NCBI GenBank assembly: GCA_029269725.1
Contig: JARJHS010000010.1
Coordinates: 62,001-126,000 of the forward strand
DNA: 64,000 bases
Origin: Pollutibacter soli
GTDB taxonomy: Bacteria > Bacteroidota > Bacteroidia > Chitinophagales > Chitinophagaceae
Direction: 5' to 3'
The translations under genes were made by a program, and so were the position numbers. Shown one piece after another: positions 23,810-32,590 of the stretch (positions within the stretch are counted from its first letter, which is position 1; every line of letters begins with the position of its first letter). The notes below the pieces were generated by a model that worked only from the letters and a program-made list of their open reading frames with translations, did not search any database and was not told where the DNA came from.

Positions 23810-24997
23810 ATGATTCTTACCATTCCCAATTTCAGTAGTGAGGTTAAAGATGAATTGATGAGAATTATGGATTACTGGATAAAATACACCCCGGATGAAA
23901 TTAAAGGTGGTTTCTACGGACATGTGGATGCGAACAACAAACCCGATCCGGATTCTCCCAAAGGCATTGTTGTAAACGCACGCATTCTGTGGACATACGC
24001 TGCGGTGCAGCAGACATTTCCAGATTCTCAGTACCTGGTCATGGCAGATCGTGCTTATGGTTATATCAGGGATCAATTTATTGATAAAACATATGGTGGT
24101 GTTTACTGGCAGCTCAATTCCGACGGAACGCCACAGGTAAAAAAGAAGCAATTATACGGGCACTCATTCGCACTGTACGCGTTGAGTGAATATTGCAAGA
24201 TCAAAAAAGAAAAAAAGGTGCTGGATCTGACCAATGATCTGGCACATACGATGATCGGTTTTGCCTGGGACAAATGGGAGGGCGGTTATATAGAAGCGTT
24301 CGAAGAAGACTGGGACGAGACGGATGATTATATTCTTAGCAAGGGAGAGAATGTAAAATCGATGAATACGCATCTTCATTTGCTGGAATGTTTCACCAAT
24401 TACTATCATGCTACAGGAAATGACCTTGCGAAATATCATCTGAAGCACAGTATTGAGATGATGCTGGACAGGATAATTAATCCTGCAACCAACCGTATGT
24501 GGATGTTTTTCAAGGACGATTGGACACCGACGACAGATACCATTTCTTATGGTCATGATATTGAGGCATCATGGTTGTTGTTCGAAGCGGCGGAAGTGCT
24601 GGGAGATGAAAAATTAATCGCAAGGTGTAAGGAGATGTCACTGAAGATGGCAGCCGCTGCTGTTGATGGTCTTGCGAATGATGGAGCGATTAACTATGAA
24701 TATGAACCATCGACAAAGCATTTGCTGACACGCAAAGACTGGTGGCCGCAGGCGGAAGCGATGGTTGGATTTTATAATGCGTACCAGCTTTCCGGTAAAG
24801 TTCATTACAGGGAAAAAGCAGAGAAAGTCTGGATGTTTATAAAGAAACACCTGATCGATTATGAAAAAGGCGAATGGTATGGAAGTGTAAGTGCTGATTA
24901 TAAAACAAAATCAAAAGATAAAGTGACATTGTGGAAATGTCCTTATCATAATGGAAGGGCGTGTTTGGAAATGTATAAGAGGCTTAAAAGTAAGTAG
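23810..24997 (+). CDS. AGE-family epimerase (cellobiose 2-epimerase-like)
   Basis: Cytoplasmic (alpha/alpha)6-barrel protein of 395 residues in the N-acylglucosamine 2-epimerase family. Family motifs with the catalytic and binding His residues are present: KGIVVNARILWTYA (Arg binding), KKQLYGHSFALYALSEY, NTHLHLLECF, SYGHDIEASWLL and WWPQAEAMVGF. The combination and length match cellobiose 2-epimerases (beta-1,4 disaccharide to the glucosyl- or galactosyl-mannose form) better than renin-binding-type GlcNAc epimerases. It diverges from the RraA/enolase operon. Its stop codon TAG lies inside a GTAAGTA-type heptad block. Confidence 0.9.
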   Translation: MILTIPNFSSEVKDELMRIMDYWIKYTPDEIKGGFYGHVDANNKPDPDSPKGIVVNARILWTYAAVQQTFPDSQYLVMADRAYGYIRDQFIDKTYGGVYWQLNSDGTPQVKKKQLYGHSFALYALSEYCKIKKEKKVLDLTNDLAHTMIGFAWDKWEGGYIEAFEEDWDETDDYILSKGENVKSMNTHLHLLECFTNYYHATGNDLAKYHLKHSIEMMLDRIINPATNRMWMFFKDDWTPTTDTISYGHDIEASWLLFEAAEVLGDEKLIARCKEMSLKMAAAAVDGLANDGAINYEYEPSTKHLLTRKDWWPQAEAMVGFYNAYQLSGKVHYREKAEKVWMFIKKHLIDYEKGEWYGSVSADYKTKSKDKVTLWKCPYHNGRACLEMYKRLKSK

Positions 24998-25060
24998 TGA
25001 GTAGTAAGTGGTAAGCAGGGAACAGCCGGTTTAACGTATAAGGTTAAACGTAAAACGCAT
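24989..25060. repeat. Composite heptad block: GTAAGTA units, linker, GTTAAAC units
   Basis: AGTAAGTAGTGAGTAGTAAG is four 7-bp units, containing the epimerase stop codon; then GGGAACAGCCGG (linker); then TTTAACGTATAAGGTTAAACG and TAAAACG units. Between 25061 and 25420 there is no gene; it holds a small TTTCAGTTTTCAG stretch (25183-25204), a palindrome (25248-25291) and another heptad block. Confidence 0.85.
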
Positions 25061-25247
25061 GAGCCTGCGGATTTGAAGCTTATCTGAAATGGCTGCTAAT
25101 GGTGGAAGAAAGCACGCAACAGCATACAGACAGGCAGGAAACAACAGGCAATAGAAAAAGTAGATTTCCCTTAAGTCCTGCACAGTTTCAGTTTTCAGTT
25201 TCTGATTCAGGCAAAAAGCGCAGCATATTCTGGCGACGCAGGATATT

Positions 25248-25291
25248 GTAAAATCGTAGAGACGCGATGCATCGCCTCTCTACGATTTTAC
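25248..25291. repeat. 44-bp near-perfect palindrome of the GTAGAGACGCGATGCATCGC type
   Basis: The two arms start GTAAAATCGTAGAGACGCGAT and are complementary except for one base pair. Related but decayed sequences occur at 27415-27440 and 42797-42852, and the palindrome GATAACGCATGCGTTATC at 27272-27289 is similar. The form suggests a small non-autonomous palindromic repeat. Confidence 0.75.
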
Positions 25292-25361
25292 TGCCGTTGG
25301 CTTCCCATATTTTTGAAATACAGCCGAAATGGGTTAGCTTACCCAACAAGTTCTTCCTGAT

Positions 25362-25420
25362 TCTGTTTCTGTTTCTGTTTTCAGTCTTCCATTACCTGTA
25401 TCCCGTATCCTGTATTCTCC
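25362..25420. repeat. CTGTTT units and CCTGTAT heptads at a gene 3' end
   Basis: TTCTGTTTCTGTTTCTG steps by 6 bp, then CCTGTAT, CCCGTAT, CCTGTAT, TCTCCT step by 7 bp and end at the complement of the stop codon TAA of the SnoaL-like gene (25421-25423). Confidence 0.75.
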
Positions 25421-25843
25421 TTACATCTTCACTGCCTGCCTCGCCAGCAACTTCCAGTCTTTTTTATCTTTCTTCCATACAAGAATTACGCTCAGTTTCA
25501 AATCACGGGGATTACCATTGTCCATTAATTTGGCGGTCCACAGGTGGCGAACGATGGCCACATCGCCTTCAATCTTTACAGTCTGACCGCTGATATCGAT
25601 TGCTGCAAAGGAAACCGGTCCGGTGATTAAGGCATTAATAAAAGTTGCTTTGTCTTCAATAAGTCCGCTGGAATGGCCGTAGCTCAAGGATGGATGAGTA
25701 ATGTGATCAAGGAGAGTTTTATTTTTCTCCATCAATCCTTTTCGTAAAGATTCCGTTGCTGCATTTACCGCTGCAAGATCTGCCTGTGCGCTTACCTGCA
25801 TAGTAAGCATAACCGAAAATAAAAATATCAGAACCTTTTTCAT
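25421..25843 (-). CDS. Exported SnoaL-like/DUF4440 protein
   Basis: Small exported protein of 140 residues: a signal peptide (MKKVLIFLFSVMLTMQVSAQ) followed by a cone-shaped NTF2-like domain of the SnoaL/DUF4440 type (KGLMEKNKTLLDHITHPSLSYGHSSGLIEDKATF, then VRHLWTAKL and VILVWKKDKKDWKLLARQAV). Such domains bind small hydrophobic ligands or act as isomerases or cyclases. ATG 25843 is preferred because it starts the signal peptide; the frame is open further upstream but that part is unlike the family. It is the last gene of the minus-strand cluster, 22 bp after the transporter. Confidence 0.8.
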   Translation of the reverse strand: MKKVLIFLFSVMLTMQVSAQADLAAVNAATESLRKGLMEKNKTLLDHITHPSLSYGHSSGLIEDKATFINALITGPVSFAAIDISGQTVKIEGDVAIVRHLWTAKLMDNGNPRDLKLSVILVWKKDKKDWKLLARQAVKM

Positions 25844-25865
25844 ATTTGTAGAATTTAAAGACGTT

Positions 25866-26960
25866 TTATGTAGCAGGAACCGGCTCTGCATCTTTTGGTG
25901 GCCGTTTGTGCCAGTAAGATGCAAGTATAGATCCGGTGGTGTTCATCAATGGTCCGAAGACGGCCGGTGCAAGGCCCACTGTCGCAGTCTTACCCATCGC
26001 GTTCGCAAGTCCTGACGCCATGCCCGCATTCTGCATTCCTACTTCGATAGCTATAGTCCTGCAATCCCTTTCTTTCATCTTGAATAGTCTTGCCGTCCAA
26101 TACCCCAACGTGTATCCGAACAGGTTATGGATCAGAACAAGCAGTAATAATTTAAAACCGATACTTATTAAATGATCTCTTCCGCCGGCGGTGATAATCG
26201 TTATTATAAATGCAATTCCAAACATCGACAATAGTGGCATGGCTTTATCCAGCCAGCCTGCTTTTCCACTCAGGAATTTATTAAACAATAATCCTGCAGC
26301 AATGGGAATGATTACCATCTTCACAATCTCCCACATCATTGCTTCAACTTTTATTTCGATCAGCGCTCCGGCGAGAAATTTCATTAATAACGGTGTGATC
26401 AGCGGGGCCAGCATAGTGGAGATAGCCGTGATCGTTATCGAAAGAGCAAGATTTGCCTTAGCAAGGTAGGAGATAACATTGGAAGCCATGCCATTGGGTG
26501 AGCAACCAATCAGGATAATTCCTGCGGCAATTTCCGTAGGCAATCCGCTGAGATTGGCTATCGTATAACCAAGTAATGGCATAATTATAAAATGACTGAC
26601 AACGCCAATCATAACCCCTTTAGGCATTTTCACTACTCCTACAAAATCCTTCACACTCATTGATGTCCCCATACCGAACATGATCAGCTGGATCAAAGGG
26701 GTGATCAGTTTTTTAAGTTCATAGCCGTTCCATGATACAAATGCAGCGGGATAATACATTGCAGCAGTTGCTGACGCAAGTATGGTAACCGTGTAGCTGT
26801 ATCCTTTCAGATGTTCGTAGCCACGGAAACCAAAAGCCAGTAATACAAAAAACAATACCAGGAAAGGACCTGAAATATTTGAATAGGGAGTAAACACAAG
26901 AATAATCGCTAGTACAAATGATAGGAGAGCGGCAAACAATAACCCTTTATAAATGTTCAT
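25866..26960 (-). CDS. Bile acid:sodium symporter (BASS/SBF) family transporter
   Basis: Inner-membrane transporter of 364 residues with about ten hydrophobic segments. The family core is visible: FGMGTSMSVKDF, the crossover region IILIGCSPNGMASNVISYLAKAN, and IEVGMQNAGMASGLA. BASS proteins import organic anions with sodium, including bile acids, pantoate and 2-oxo acids. It follows the exported amidohydrolase on the same strand, although with a 543-bp gap, so it could take up the product of those enzymes (inference). Confidence 0.88.
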   Translation of the reverse strand: MNIYKGLLFAALLSFVLAIILVFTPYSNISGPFLVLFFVLLAFGFRGYEHLKGYSYTVTILASATAAMYYPAAFVSWNGYELKKLITPLIQLIMFGMGTSMSVKDFVGVVKMPKGVMIGVVSHFIIMPLLGYTIANLSGLPTEIAAGIILIGCSPNGMASNVISYLAKANLALSITITAISTMLAPLITPLLMKFLAGALIEIKVEAMMWEIVKMVIIPIAAGLLFNKFLSGKAGWLDKAMPLLSMFGIAFIITIITAGGRDHLISIGFKLLLLVLIHNLFGYTLGYWTARLFKMKERDCRTIAIEVGMQNAGMASGLANAMGKTATVGLAPAVFGPLMNTTGSILASYWHKRPPKDAEPVPAT

Positions 26961-27022
26961 AGCCTTTTTAAGATTTTCATATGGAAGCTGGCCTGGCGTT
27001 ACATCTGCACAAAATAAGGAAA

Positions 27023-27126
27023 AATAGTAAGTGGTGAGTAGTAAGTCGTAAGCAGGAGTTTAAAGTTAAAAGTCAAAAGTTGAAGGTTTAAAAGTTGAAG
27101 GTTGTAGGTATTAAGTTATAAGTTCA
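27023..27126. repeat. Heptad block: GTAAGTG and AAGTTGA units
   Basis: ATAGTAAGTGGTGAGTAGTA, then AAGTCGTAAGCAGG, then repeated AAGTTAA, AAGTCAA, AAGTTGA and AGTTGAAGG units step by 7 bp. It lies upstream of the transporter gene in a 543-bp gap with no gene. Confidence 0.7.
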
Positions 27127-27134
27127 CACTTGTG

Positions 27135-27455
27135 AAGGCCAAATTCATCTCTGATTATATCCGCGGGTTCGTTAGACTGCGGAAGGAGTATCCTGTTTGT
27201 AGCCGCTCAAAGACGGAAATGATGTAAGAAATTCTATGTGATTGATTTTTCAAATTTAAAATTTATGTACAGATAACGCATGCGTTATCCCGGTGAAAAA
27301 AGCCAATTCATCTTTGATTGATAGGAATACAAATGTTCATATTAACCTCTTGTTCGTAGCCGCCCAAAGAGCGGTTATGATGGAAGAAATTAGAATGGGT
27401 TGATTTTTCATGTTGTAGAGGCTACGCATGCATTGTCTAAGTAAAAAAGCTAAAT
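27135..27455. repeat. Imperfect tandem duplication of about 160 bp
   Basis: Copy 1 (about 27135-27300) and copy 2 (about 27297-27455) share in order: GCCAAATTCATCT.TGATT, TTGTAGCCGC.CAAAGA, GATG.AAGAAATT, GATTTTTCA, and ACGCATGC, followed by GTGAAAAAAGC or GTAAAAAAGC. Copy 1 includes the perfect palindrome GATAACGCATGCGTTATC (27272-27289). No reading frame is conserved between copies. Confidence 0.6.
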
Positions 27456-27503
27456 ATGTTCCGGCAGGAACTTATTGTTTGCGGCGCCTCCAAAATCTTC
27501 TTA

Positions 27504-28751
27504 TTATCGGACCTGTATCGGATATACGGGTGTTGCGATACCATTGAGATCATACACAATTCTGCCGGCACGTAAAGTCATTTCACATTCGAGTTTTTTT
27601 TCACCCACTGTTTTTACTCCTGTGTAATCATAAAAACCAAATCTCCCGCTGTGCATACTGAATACAGCAATATCAGCTTCGCTGCCGGGCGACAAATTCC
27701 CAAGTTCAGGCTTTTGTATAATCTGCGCCGGACTCCAGGTGCTTGCTTTAATCACTTCAGGCAGTGGCATACCCATATTCAGGAATTTCGACATCACACT
27801 CAGTATATCCTTCATGGCATTATTCATACTGCCGGTATGAATGTCCGTGCTGATGGAATTAGGATAAAATCCGTCGCGAAGTGCTGGTAACGCCTGGGAA
27901 TAGGCGAAGCTGATTCCACCATACCCGACATCAAAAATCACTCCCTTTTGACGGGCATCTTTCACATATTGTTTTACTTTTCCGGTAGCTGTATCCACAA
28001 TCGTTTCCCGGCCGCGCACCTGTCCAAAACAATGAGTGAAAATATCGCCCGGCCTCAGGTGTTTCATCAGCAGTTCTTCCAGTGAAAGGGGTGGATTACT
28101 GCTTCCGAAATCAATCATTACAGGAATTTTTGCCAGCGTCCCGGCTTCTACCGCCCGGTCAACAGGTGTCCATTCAGAACCTTCGAAGTGGGCAACTTTT
28201 ACGCCAACGACATAGGCCGGATTGGCTTTTGCTACCAGTGAAGTCATCTTTCCATCCATACCGCGGGTATCCTGCTCATAAGGCGAGCCCCGCATACCTT
28301 CACCGACGATATTCAGCATGGACAACACACGTGTCTGCGAATGATCGATGATATTTTTTTTAAACAATGAAAAACTTTTCCACCCGGCACCACCGGCATC
28401 AACCACAGTGGTGACTCCAACCCTGAACGTAAATCCATCGGGTGCCAGTGCAGAAAAACCATTGCTGAGGTAATGGTTTTCTTCTGTACCGGTGAAATTA
28501 TGCGAATGTATATCGATAAGTCCCGGTGTTACAATCATGCCACGCGCATTCACTACCTGGAGTGCGCCAATAGTGTCGACATTTTTATTTACGATAGCAA
28601 TTTTACCATCACGGATACCAATGTCCATTACTGCATCAATGGAATTTTTCGGATCAATGACATGCCCGCCTTTTATAACAATGTTGTATGGCTGCGCAAT
28701 AATGGATTGAGTCAGAAACGCAGCGAGCAGGCAGGTAAAGATATTTTTCAT
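27504..28751 (-). CDS. Exported amidohydrolase/deacetylase (D-aminoacylase-like metallohydrolase)
   Basis: Metal-dependent hydrolase of 415 residues with a signal peptide (residues 1-19, ending IIAQ). Features of the amidohydrolase superfamily: VIKGGHVIDPKNSIDAVMDIGIRDGKI, then GLIDIHSHNF (HxH metal site), the GVKVAHFEG segment (possible His ligand), FTHCFGQVRG, SISTDIHTGS (Asp/His ligands) and LGNLSPGSEADIAVF near the end. It resembles the EF_0837-type amidohydrolases, which are often neighbours of SelA-like PLP enzymes, as here. It could deacylate N-acyl amino acids or amino sugars in the periplasm. It belongs to the minus-strand run from 32455. Confidence 0.85.
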   Translation of the reverse strand: MKNIFTCLLAAFLTQSIIAQPYNIVIKGGHVIDPKNSIDAVMDIGIRDGKIAIVNKNVDTIGALQVVNARGMIVTPGLIDIHSHNFTGTEENHYLSNGFSALAPDGFTFRVGVTTVVDAGGAGWKSFSLFKKNIIDHSQTRVLSMLNIVGEGMRGSPYEQDTRGMDGKMTSLVAKANPAYVVGVKVAHFEGSEWTPVDRAVEAGTLAKIPVMIDFGSSNPPLSLEELLMKHLRPGDIFTHCFGQVRGRETIVDTATGKVKQYVKDARQKGVIFDVGYGGISFAYSQALPALRDGFYPNSISTDIHTGSMNNAMKDILSVMSKFLNMGMPLPEVIKASTWSPAQIIQKPELGNLSPGSEADIAVFSMHSGRFGFYDYTGVKTVGEKKLECEMTLRAGRIVYDLNGIATPVYPIQVR

Positions 28752-28816
28752 ATTATCTGGTTTTGAAACTCCTTTATTCTGAAAAATGAGTTGTTATTTT
28801 TTTTGATGATTCTTTA

Positions 28817-30619
28817 TCAGATTATTTTTTTCCCTGGCTTTTTAAGCATTGTTTCATTCCCGGTAAAGTGAATCTTCCATATCGAACCTTTTTGTCCGCC
28901 GAATTCCAGTACGTACAGATCATTTCCAACGAGCAGGGCATCGGCAGGTTCGAGAAAACCATCAGCCAGTCTTTCCGTTCGTACTACATAATTTTTTGTC
29001 GTTGAATCAAATCGCATGTTCAGTTGTAACAGATCGGCGCCCTGTCGGGTAAAGGGACGCATCATGCCCGATCTGCCCCCATAATTATTCCGGATTACAA
29101 ATCCATCGCCTTTAAATTCTCCCGGTAACTGTTTTTCTGAATCAAACAGCAATCCCAGCGGTGAACAATGTGGTGTGAATGTACTAACGGCAACGCCTGT
29201 ATGATCTCCGTCAAGTACCCGCCCGGAATGTCCACGGTATTCGTTAGCATCAGGCCCGATATTTTGTACGCCGGGTGTGAATCGGACACCCTCGGGAGGT
29301 TTTGGAAAGCTGCTGTCGTTCCGGAAATATTTCATCTGCCAGGAGTGGGCAGTTTTGCTGATGAATTTGTCCGTGGCCGGATCAGGATTCCAGCCAGGAA
29401 ACTGCTGCGGATTTTCTATACCGCCCATAATCCACGGAAAGCCATAGTGATGACCTTCTCTTATCCAGAACATGTCTTCAGGATGATCATAGTCTGAGGA
29501 ATTCACCACAGCAAAAAGCTCATCTTTTCTGAATGCCATGTCATACGCATTGCGGATTCCTTCAGCAAAAATAAATCCCTGCAACCGCAACCATTCAGCG
29601 TCATCCGGCAACAACAGATTTTTTGCACCAGCAGGAAAGCGGAATATTTTTGCCGTCAGTGCATTTTCCCTCGCATTCGGGTAGGCTCCATCGTTATCCT
29701 GCACTTCGCCATGATCAGTACGGGCGCCGCTGTTTACATACAAATACTTTCCGTCCGGGCTAACTTCAATAGCATTCCAGCCATGATCATAAATAGTTTT
29801 ATTGGAGCCATACACCACGGTTTTCATGACAAGTTCCAGCCTGGTACTGTCGAAAATAAAATCCCTGAAATTTTCAGGCAGGATATATTTTACCATTCTT
29901 CCGCTGGTTCCCTTTTTGTTTTCCAGGTCCACATTTCCGGCCAGGAATAAATTATTTCCTGCAATGGCAGCACCCTGCAGGCGATTGATGTGATGTTTTT
30001 CCTTATCCAGAATTTTTAGGGCATTTGGCCGGCCAGCACTATCAGCGATCACAAAAACATCTCCTCCGAAAGTAGTATAGATAACAGATCCTGAATTTTT
30101 ATGAAATACAAGCCGGTTCGTTTCTGGCCCGGTGGTCAGGAATTGCTCAATATTCAGATTACCACGGAGAATTTTTGGTGTTGATCTTGCATATTCAGCA
30201 GAGCGAAGTTGCCGGATAAATGCAATGATCTGCCATCGCTGTTCATCAGAGAGCGACTCCCTGAAACCCGGCATCATTCCACGTCCGGAACTCAGTTTCC
30301 AGAATAACGCTCCATCAGATTGTTGTATAACTTTTCCGGAATGCAGGTTGGCTGGCGGGATCTCATCTGTGCCGCCGGCCGGGCCGTCACCAAATCCATT
30401 TTCCCCATGGCATGAACTGCAATGAAGCTGGTACAGTTCTTTCCCTTTGAGCGCATGCATCGAAAGGTCTTCGAAAGGGATTTTTTTTTCTGCTTCTGTT
30501 GCCGGAGCTATCCAGGTCTGTGATTCTGTTTTACCTGTATCGTGGCAGGCCAGCCACACCAGCACTAACGCTGCCGCAACCACGAAAATAAGTATTCGCC
30601 TGCCGGGATGACAAAACAT
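28817..30619 (-). CDS. Lipoprotein with cytochrome c and sugar dehydrogenase (PQQ-type propeller) domains
   Basis: Exported 600-residue protein. A hydrophobic signal ends in VLVWLAC (Cys25), a likely lipobox. The cytochrome c domain follows, with one CSSCH haem site (residues 67-71) and a GMMPGF Met-ligand region. The rest (from about residue 150) is a beta propeller of the glucose/sorbosone dehydrogenase type (AEGIRNAYDMAF, GHHYGFPWIMGG, DGFVIRNNYGGRSGM and DALLVGNDLYVLEFGG). A periplasmic oxidation of a sugar or amino-sugar alcohol, with electrons given to the attached haem, is the likely activity. The neighbours, 34 bp upstream and 65 bp downstream, support one operon. Confidence 0.85.
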   Translation of the reverse strand: MFCHPGRRILIFVVAAALVLVWLACHDTGKTESQTWIAPATEAEKKIPFEDLSMHALKGKELYQLHCSSCHGENGFGDGPAGGTDEIPPANLHSGKVIQQSDGALFWKLSSGRGMMPGFRESLSDEQRWQIIAFIRQLRSAEYARSTPKILRGNLNIEQFLTTGPETNRLVFHKNSGSVIYTTFGGDVFVIADSAGRPNALKILDKEKHHINRLQGAAIAGNNLFLAGNVDLENKKGTSGRMVKYILPENFRDFIFDSTRLELVMKTVVYGSNKTIYDHGWNAIEVSPDGKYLYVNSGARTDHGEVQDNDGAYPNARENALTAKIFRFPAGAKNLLLPDDAEWLRLQGFIFAEGIRNAYDMAFRKDELFAVVNSSDYDHPEDMFWIREGHHYGFPWIMGGIENPQQFPGWNPDPATDKFISKTAHSWQMKYFRNDSSFPKPPEGVRFTPGVQNIGPDANEYRGHSGRVLDGDHTGVAVSTFTPHCSPLGLLFDSEKQLPGEFKGDGFVIRNNYGGRSGMMRPFTRQGADLLQLNMRFDSTTKNYVVRTERLADGFLEPADALLVGNDLYVLEFGGQKGSIWKIHFTGNETMLKKPGKKII

Positions 30620-30653
30620 AACAGAAATTGGAATGGTGATAGCAACGGTAAAC

Positions 30654-31865
30654 TCAGGTCCGGAAAACTTCGCCGACTCGTTTTGCTACTATTTTCTCTT
30701 CACCGGCCTTCATCACCCAGGCGGTTATATTCACTGCATAATCACCCGTACCCATCACCTCAATGGAAGGATTACCAGCCCTGAGCTTTTCCCGGAATTC
30801 TTCCGTAGTCATTTTAATTACCGAGGGGTCCCAGGTGATCCGCAGGGTTGGAGTTACATTTCCCAGAGAAGGGACCCTGACTTCGGTTTTTATTCCAGGT
30901 ATTGTTTTTACCCCCTGCTCGATCACCGCTATACGTTGTTCCCATTCTTTCCATATCCGGTTATGATCCATCTTCACATAATTGTCCAGCGCGACATACA
31001 TTCCTATGATTTCTTCCTTGTTAACTTTCATTCCTCTGCCAATGGTAGAACCGCGGGGTGCCATACTTAACCTGGCTGCTGCAATCAGATTCTTTTTCCC
31101 CATTAACAATCCTGCACTCTGCGGTCCTTTCATGGCTTTTCCACCTGAGATACAAACGAGATCAAAACCCATGTCGTTAAACTTCCAGAGATTGCTCACC
31201 GGCGGCACATCCGCAGCAATATCGATCATGGTAGGTATCTGATGTTTCTGTCCGAGGCTCACCCATTCTTCGTGGTTTATCACTCCCTTATCTGATTGCA
31301 CATGCAGAAACCAGAGTAATGCTGTTTTTTCATTGATAGCCTTTTCCAGTTCTTCCCGTGTTTCCACCTGTATGATTTTGCAGCCCGTATTAGATAACGC
31401 CTGGGCATAACCGACAAAATGCCCTTTCTGCATAATCACTTCTGATTTCATACCCGTGCCTTCCAGGTGGGGCAACATTTCAGCTTTTTTAGGATCCGAC
31501 CCTGTAAGTACACCAGCGAGGCCGAGAGTCATGGCGGAAAAACATCCGGAAGTAACAACGGCAGATTCCGCATGGGTGATCACGGCAATTCTTTCTCCGA
31601 CTTTGTCCTGCAATTCATCAAGGAGACAAAATGCTGTGGAACTTTCGCGGATGGCTTCTACTACTTCAGGCTGCATCAGCGATCCGGTCATAAACGTATA
31701 GGTCCCTGCTGCATTGATAAACGTGCGAACTCCAAGTTCTTTGAAAATATCTTTGTTCTTTGGTGTTTGATCACTGGAAGGCATGTTTTCCGACATGGCC
31801 GATTGACTCAGTCCAAACGGCAGGGGCAGTAACCCCAGCGTCTTTAGTATGGATCTTCTGTTCAT
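30654..31865 (-). CDS. Tat-exported SelA-like PLP-dependent enzyme
   Basis: PLP enzyme of 403 residues in the SelA-related aminotransferase-V fold group that includes D-glucosaminate-6-phosphate ammonia lyase. PLP-binding residues: Asp215 in MIDIAADVPP and the Schiff-base Lys243 in CISGGKAMKGPQS. A phosphate-binding SAVVTSGCFSAMTLGLAG segment is near residue 100. The N terminus is a short twin-arginine signal (MNRRSILKTLGLLPLPFGLS). The frame is open to 31913, but ATG 31865 starts the signal directly. Tat export fits a protein folded around PLP. Beta-elimination or ammonia-lyase activity is inferred from the family and from the Rid gene next to it. Confidence 0.85.
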   Translation of the reverse strand: MNRRSILKTLGLLPLPFGLSQSAMSENMPSSDQTPKNKDIFKELGVRTFINAAGTYTFMTGSLMQPEVVEAIRESSTAFCLLDELQDKVGERIAVITHAESAVVTSGCFSAMTLGLAGVLTGSDPKKAEMLPHLEGTGMKSEVIMQKGHFVGYAQALSNTGCKIIQVETREELEKAINEKTALLWFLHVQSDKGVINHEEWVSLGQKHQIPTMIDIAADVPPVSNLWKFNDMGFDLVCISGGKAMKGPQSAGLLMGKKNLIAAARLSMAPRGSTIGRGMKVNKEEIIGMYVALDNYVKMDHNRIWKEWEQRIAVIEQGVKTIPGIKTEVRVPSLGNVTPTLRITWDPSVIKMTTEEFREKLRAGNPSIEVMGTGDYAVNITAWVMKAGEEKIVAKRVGEVFRT

Positions 31866-31972
31866 AAGCAGGAAGTGAAATCGTGAATGAATCTGATCAG
31901 TGAAGATCAGCATGTTTTAGTTCCTATGGCTGTTATTCTCAGGCTATCGTTGGCTGGTGTCGTTCCTGGAAT

Positions 31973-32455
31973 TTATTGGATTGCAATGCAGTCCATTTCT
32001 ACCAGGGAGTCACCTGGTACACCACCTTTCGCAACAGCCACTGTTGTACGAACAGGTGGATTTTTCCCGAACCGGCCGCGAAACACATCATTCATTTCCT
32101 TATAATCTTTAATATCATCGAGGTATACGTTCACTTTCACTACTTTGTCCATAGAGCTGCCGGCTTTGATCAGTTCCTTTTCGAGTTCTTTCAATACGTG
32201 GTCGGTGTGTGATTTAATATCACCTTTAAAATGCGCGCCTTTACCGGCTATAAACACCATACCGCCAAATTTTGTATGACCTGAAAACAGCGGTATTTCC
32301 TGGTTGTCTGCCTCTCCGTTTTCAAGCAGTTCCGTCGGGGTGTTAATAATACCATGCGCATTTGACTTTGCAGCATGTACCACCGCCGGTGCAGCGGCAA
32401 TACCGGCAACGGCAGTGATAATTTTCCGAAGTAATGATCTTCTTTTGTTTTGCAT
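31973..32455 (-). CDS. Tat-exported Rid (YjgF/RidA) family protein
   Basis: Rid-family protein of 160 residues. The usual RidA is a cytosolic trimer that hydrolyses reactive enamines and imines made by PLP enzymes. Here the conserved Arg (PPVRTTVA, Arg136) and Glu (SLVEMDCIA, Glu153) are present, and the core fills residues about 45-160. The N terminus (MQNKRRSLLRKIITAVAGIAA) has a twin arginine and hydrophobic stretch ending in VVHAAK, so the protein is probably exported. It is the first gene of the cluster, 107 bp before the SelA-like gene, a pairing that makes functional sense if the latter releases enamines. Confidence 0.87.
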   Translation of the reverse strand: MQNKRRSLLRKIITAVAGIAAAPAVVHAAKSNAHGIINTPTELLENGEADNQEIPLFSGHTKFGGMVFIAGKGAHFKGDIKSHTDHVLKELEKELIKAGSSMDKVVKVNVYLDDIKDYKEMNDVFRGRFGKNPPVRTTVAVAKGGVPGDSLVEMDCIAIQ

Positions 32456-32563
32456 GTGCAGTTCCGTTTTGGGGATTTGTTAATGTTGGTTTAATCAGCA
32501 GTACAGGAAACCAGCTGTTGGCTTCCTGAATTAAGATAAAACATTTTGGGAAAGTTGAATGTT

Positions 32564-32590
32564 TTAAGTGGTAGGTTATAAGTAAAGGTT
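32564..32590. repeat. Short heptad stretch upstream of the Rid gene
   Basis: TTAAGTGGTAGGTTATAAG reads as degenerate 7-bp GTAAGTG/GTAGGTT units. It lies in the 5' flank of the Rid gene. Confidence 0.45.
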
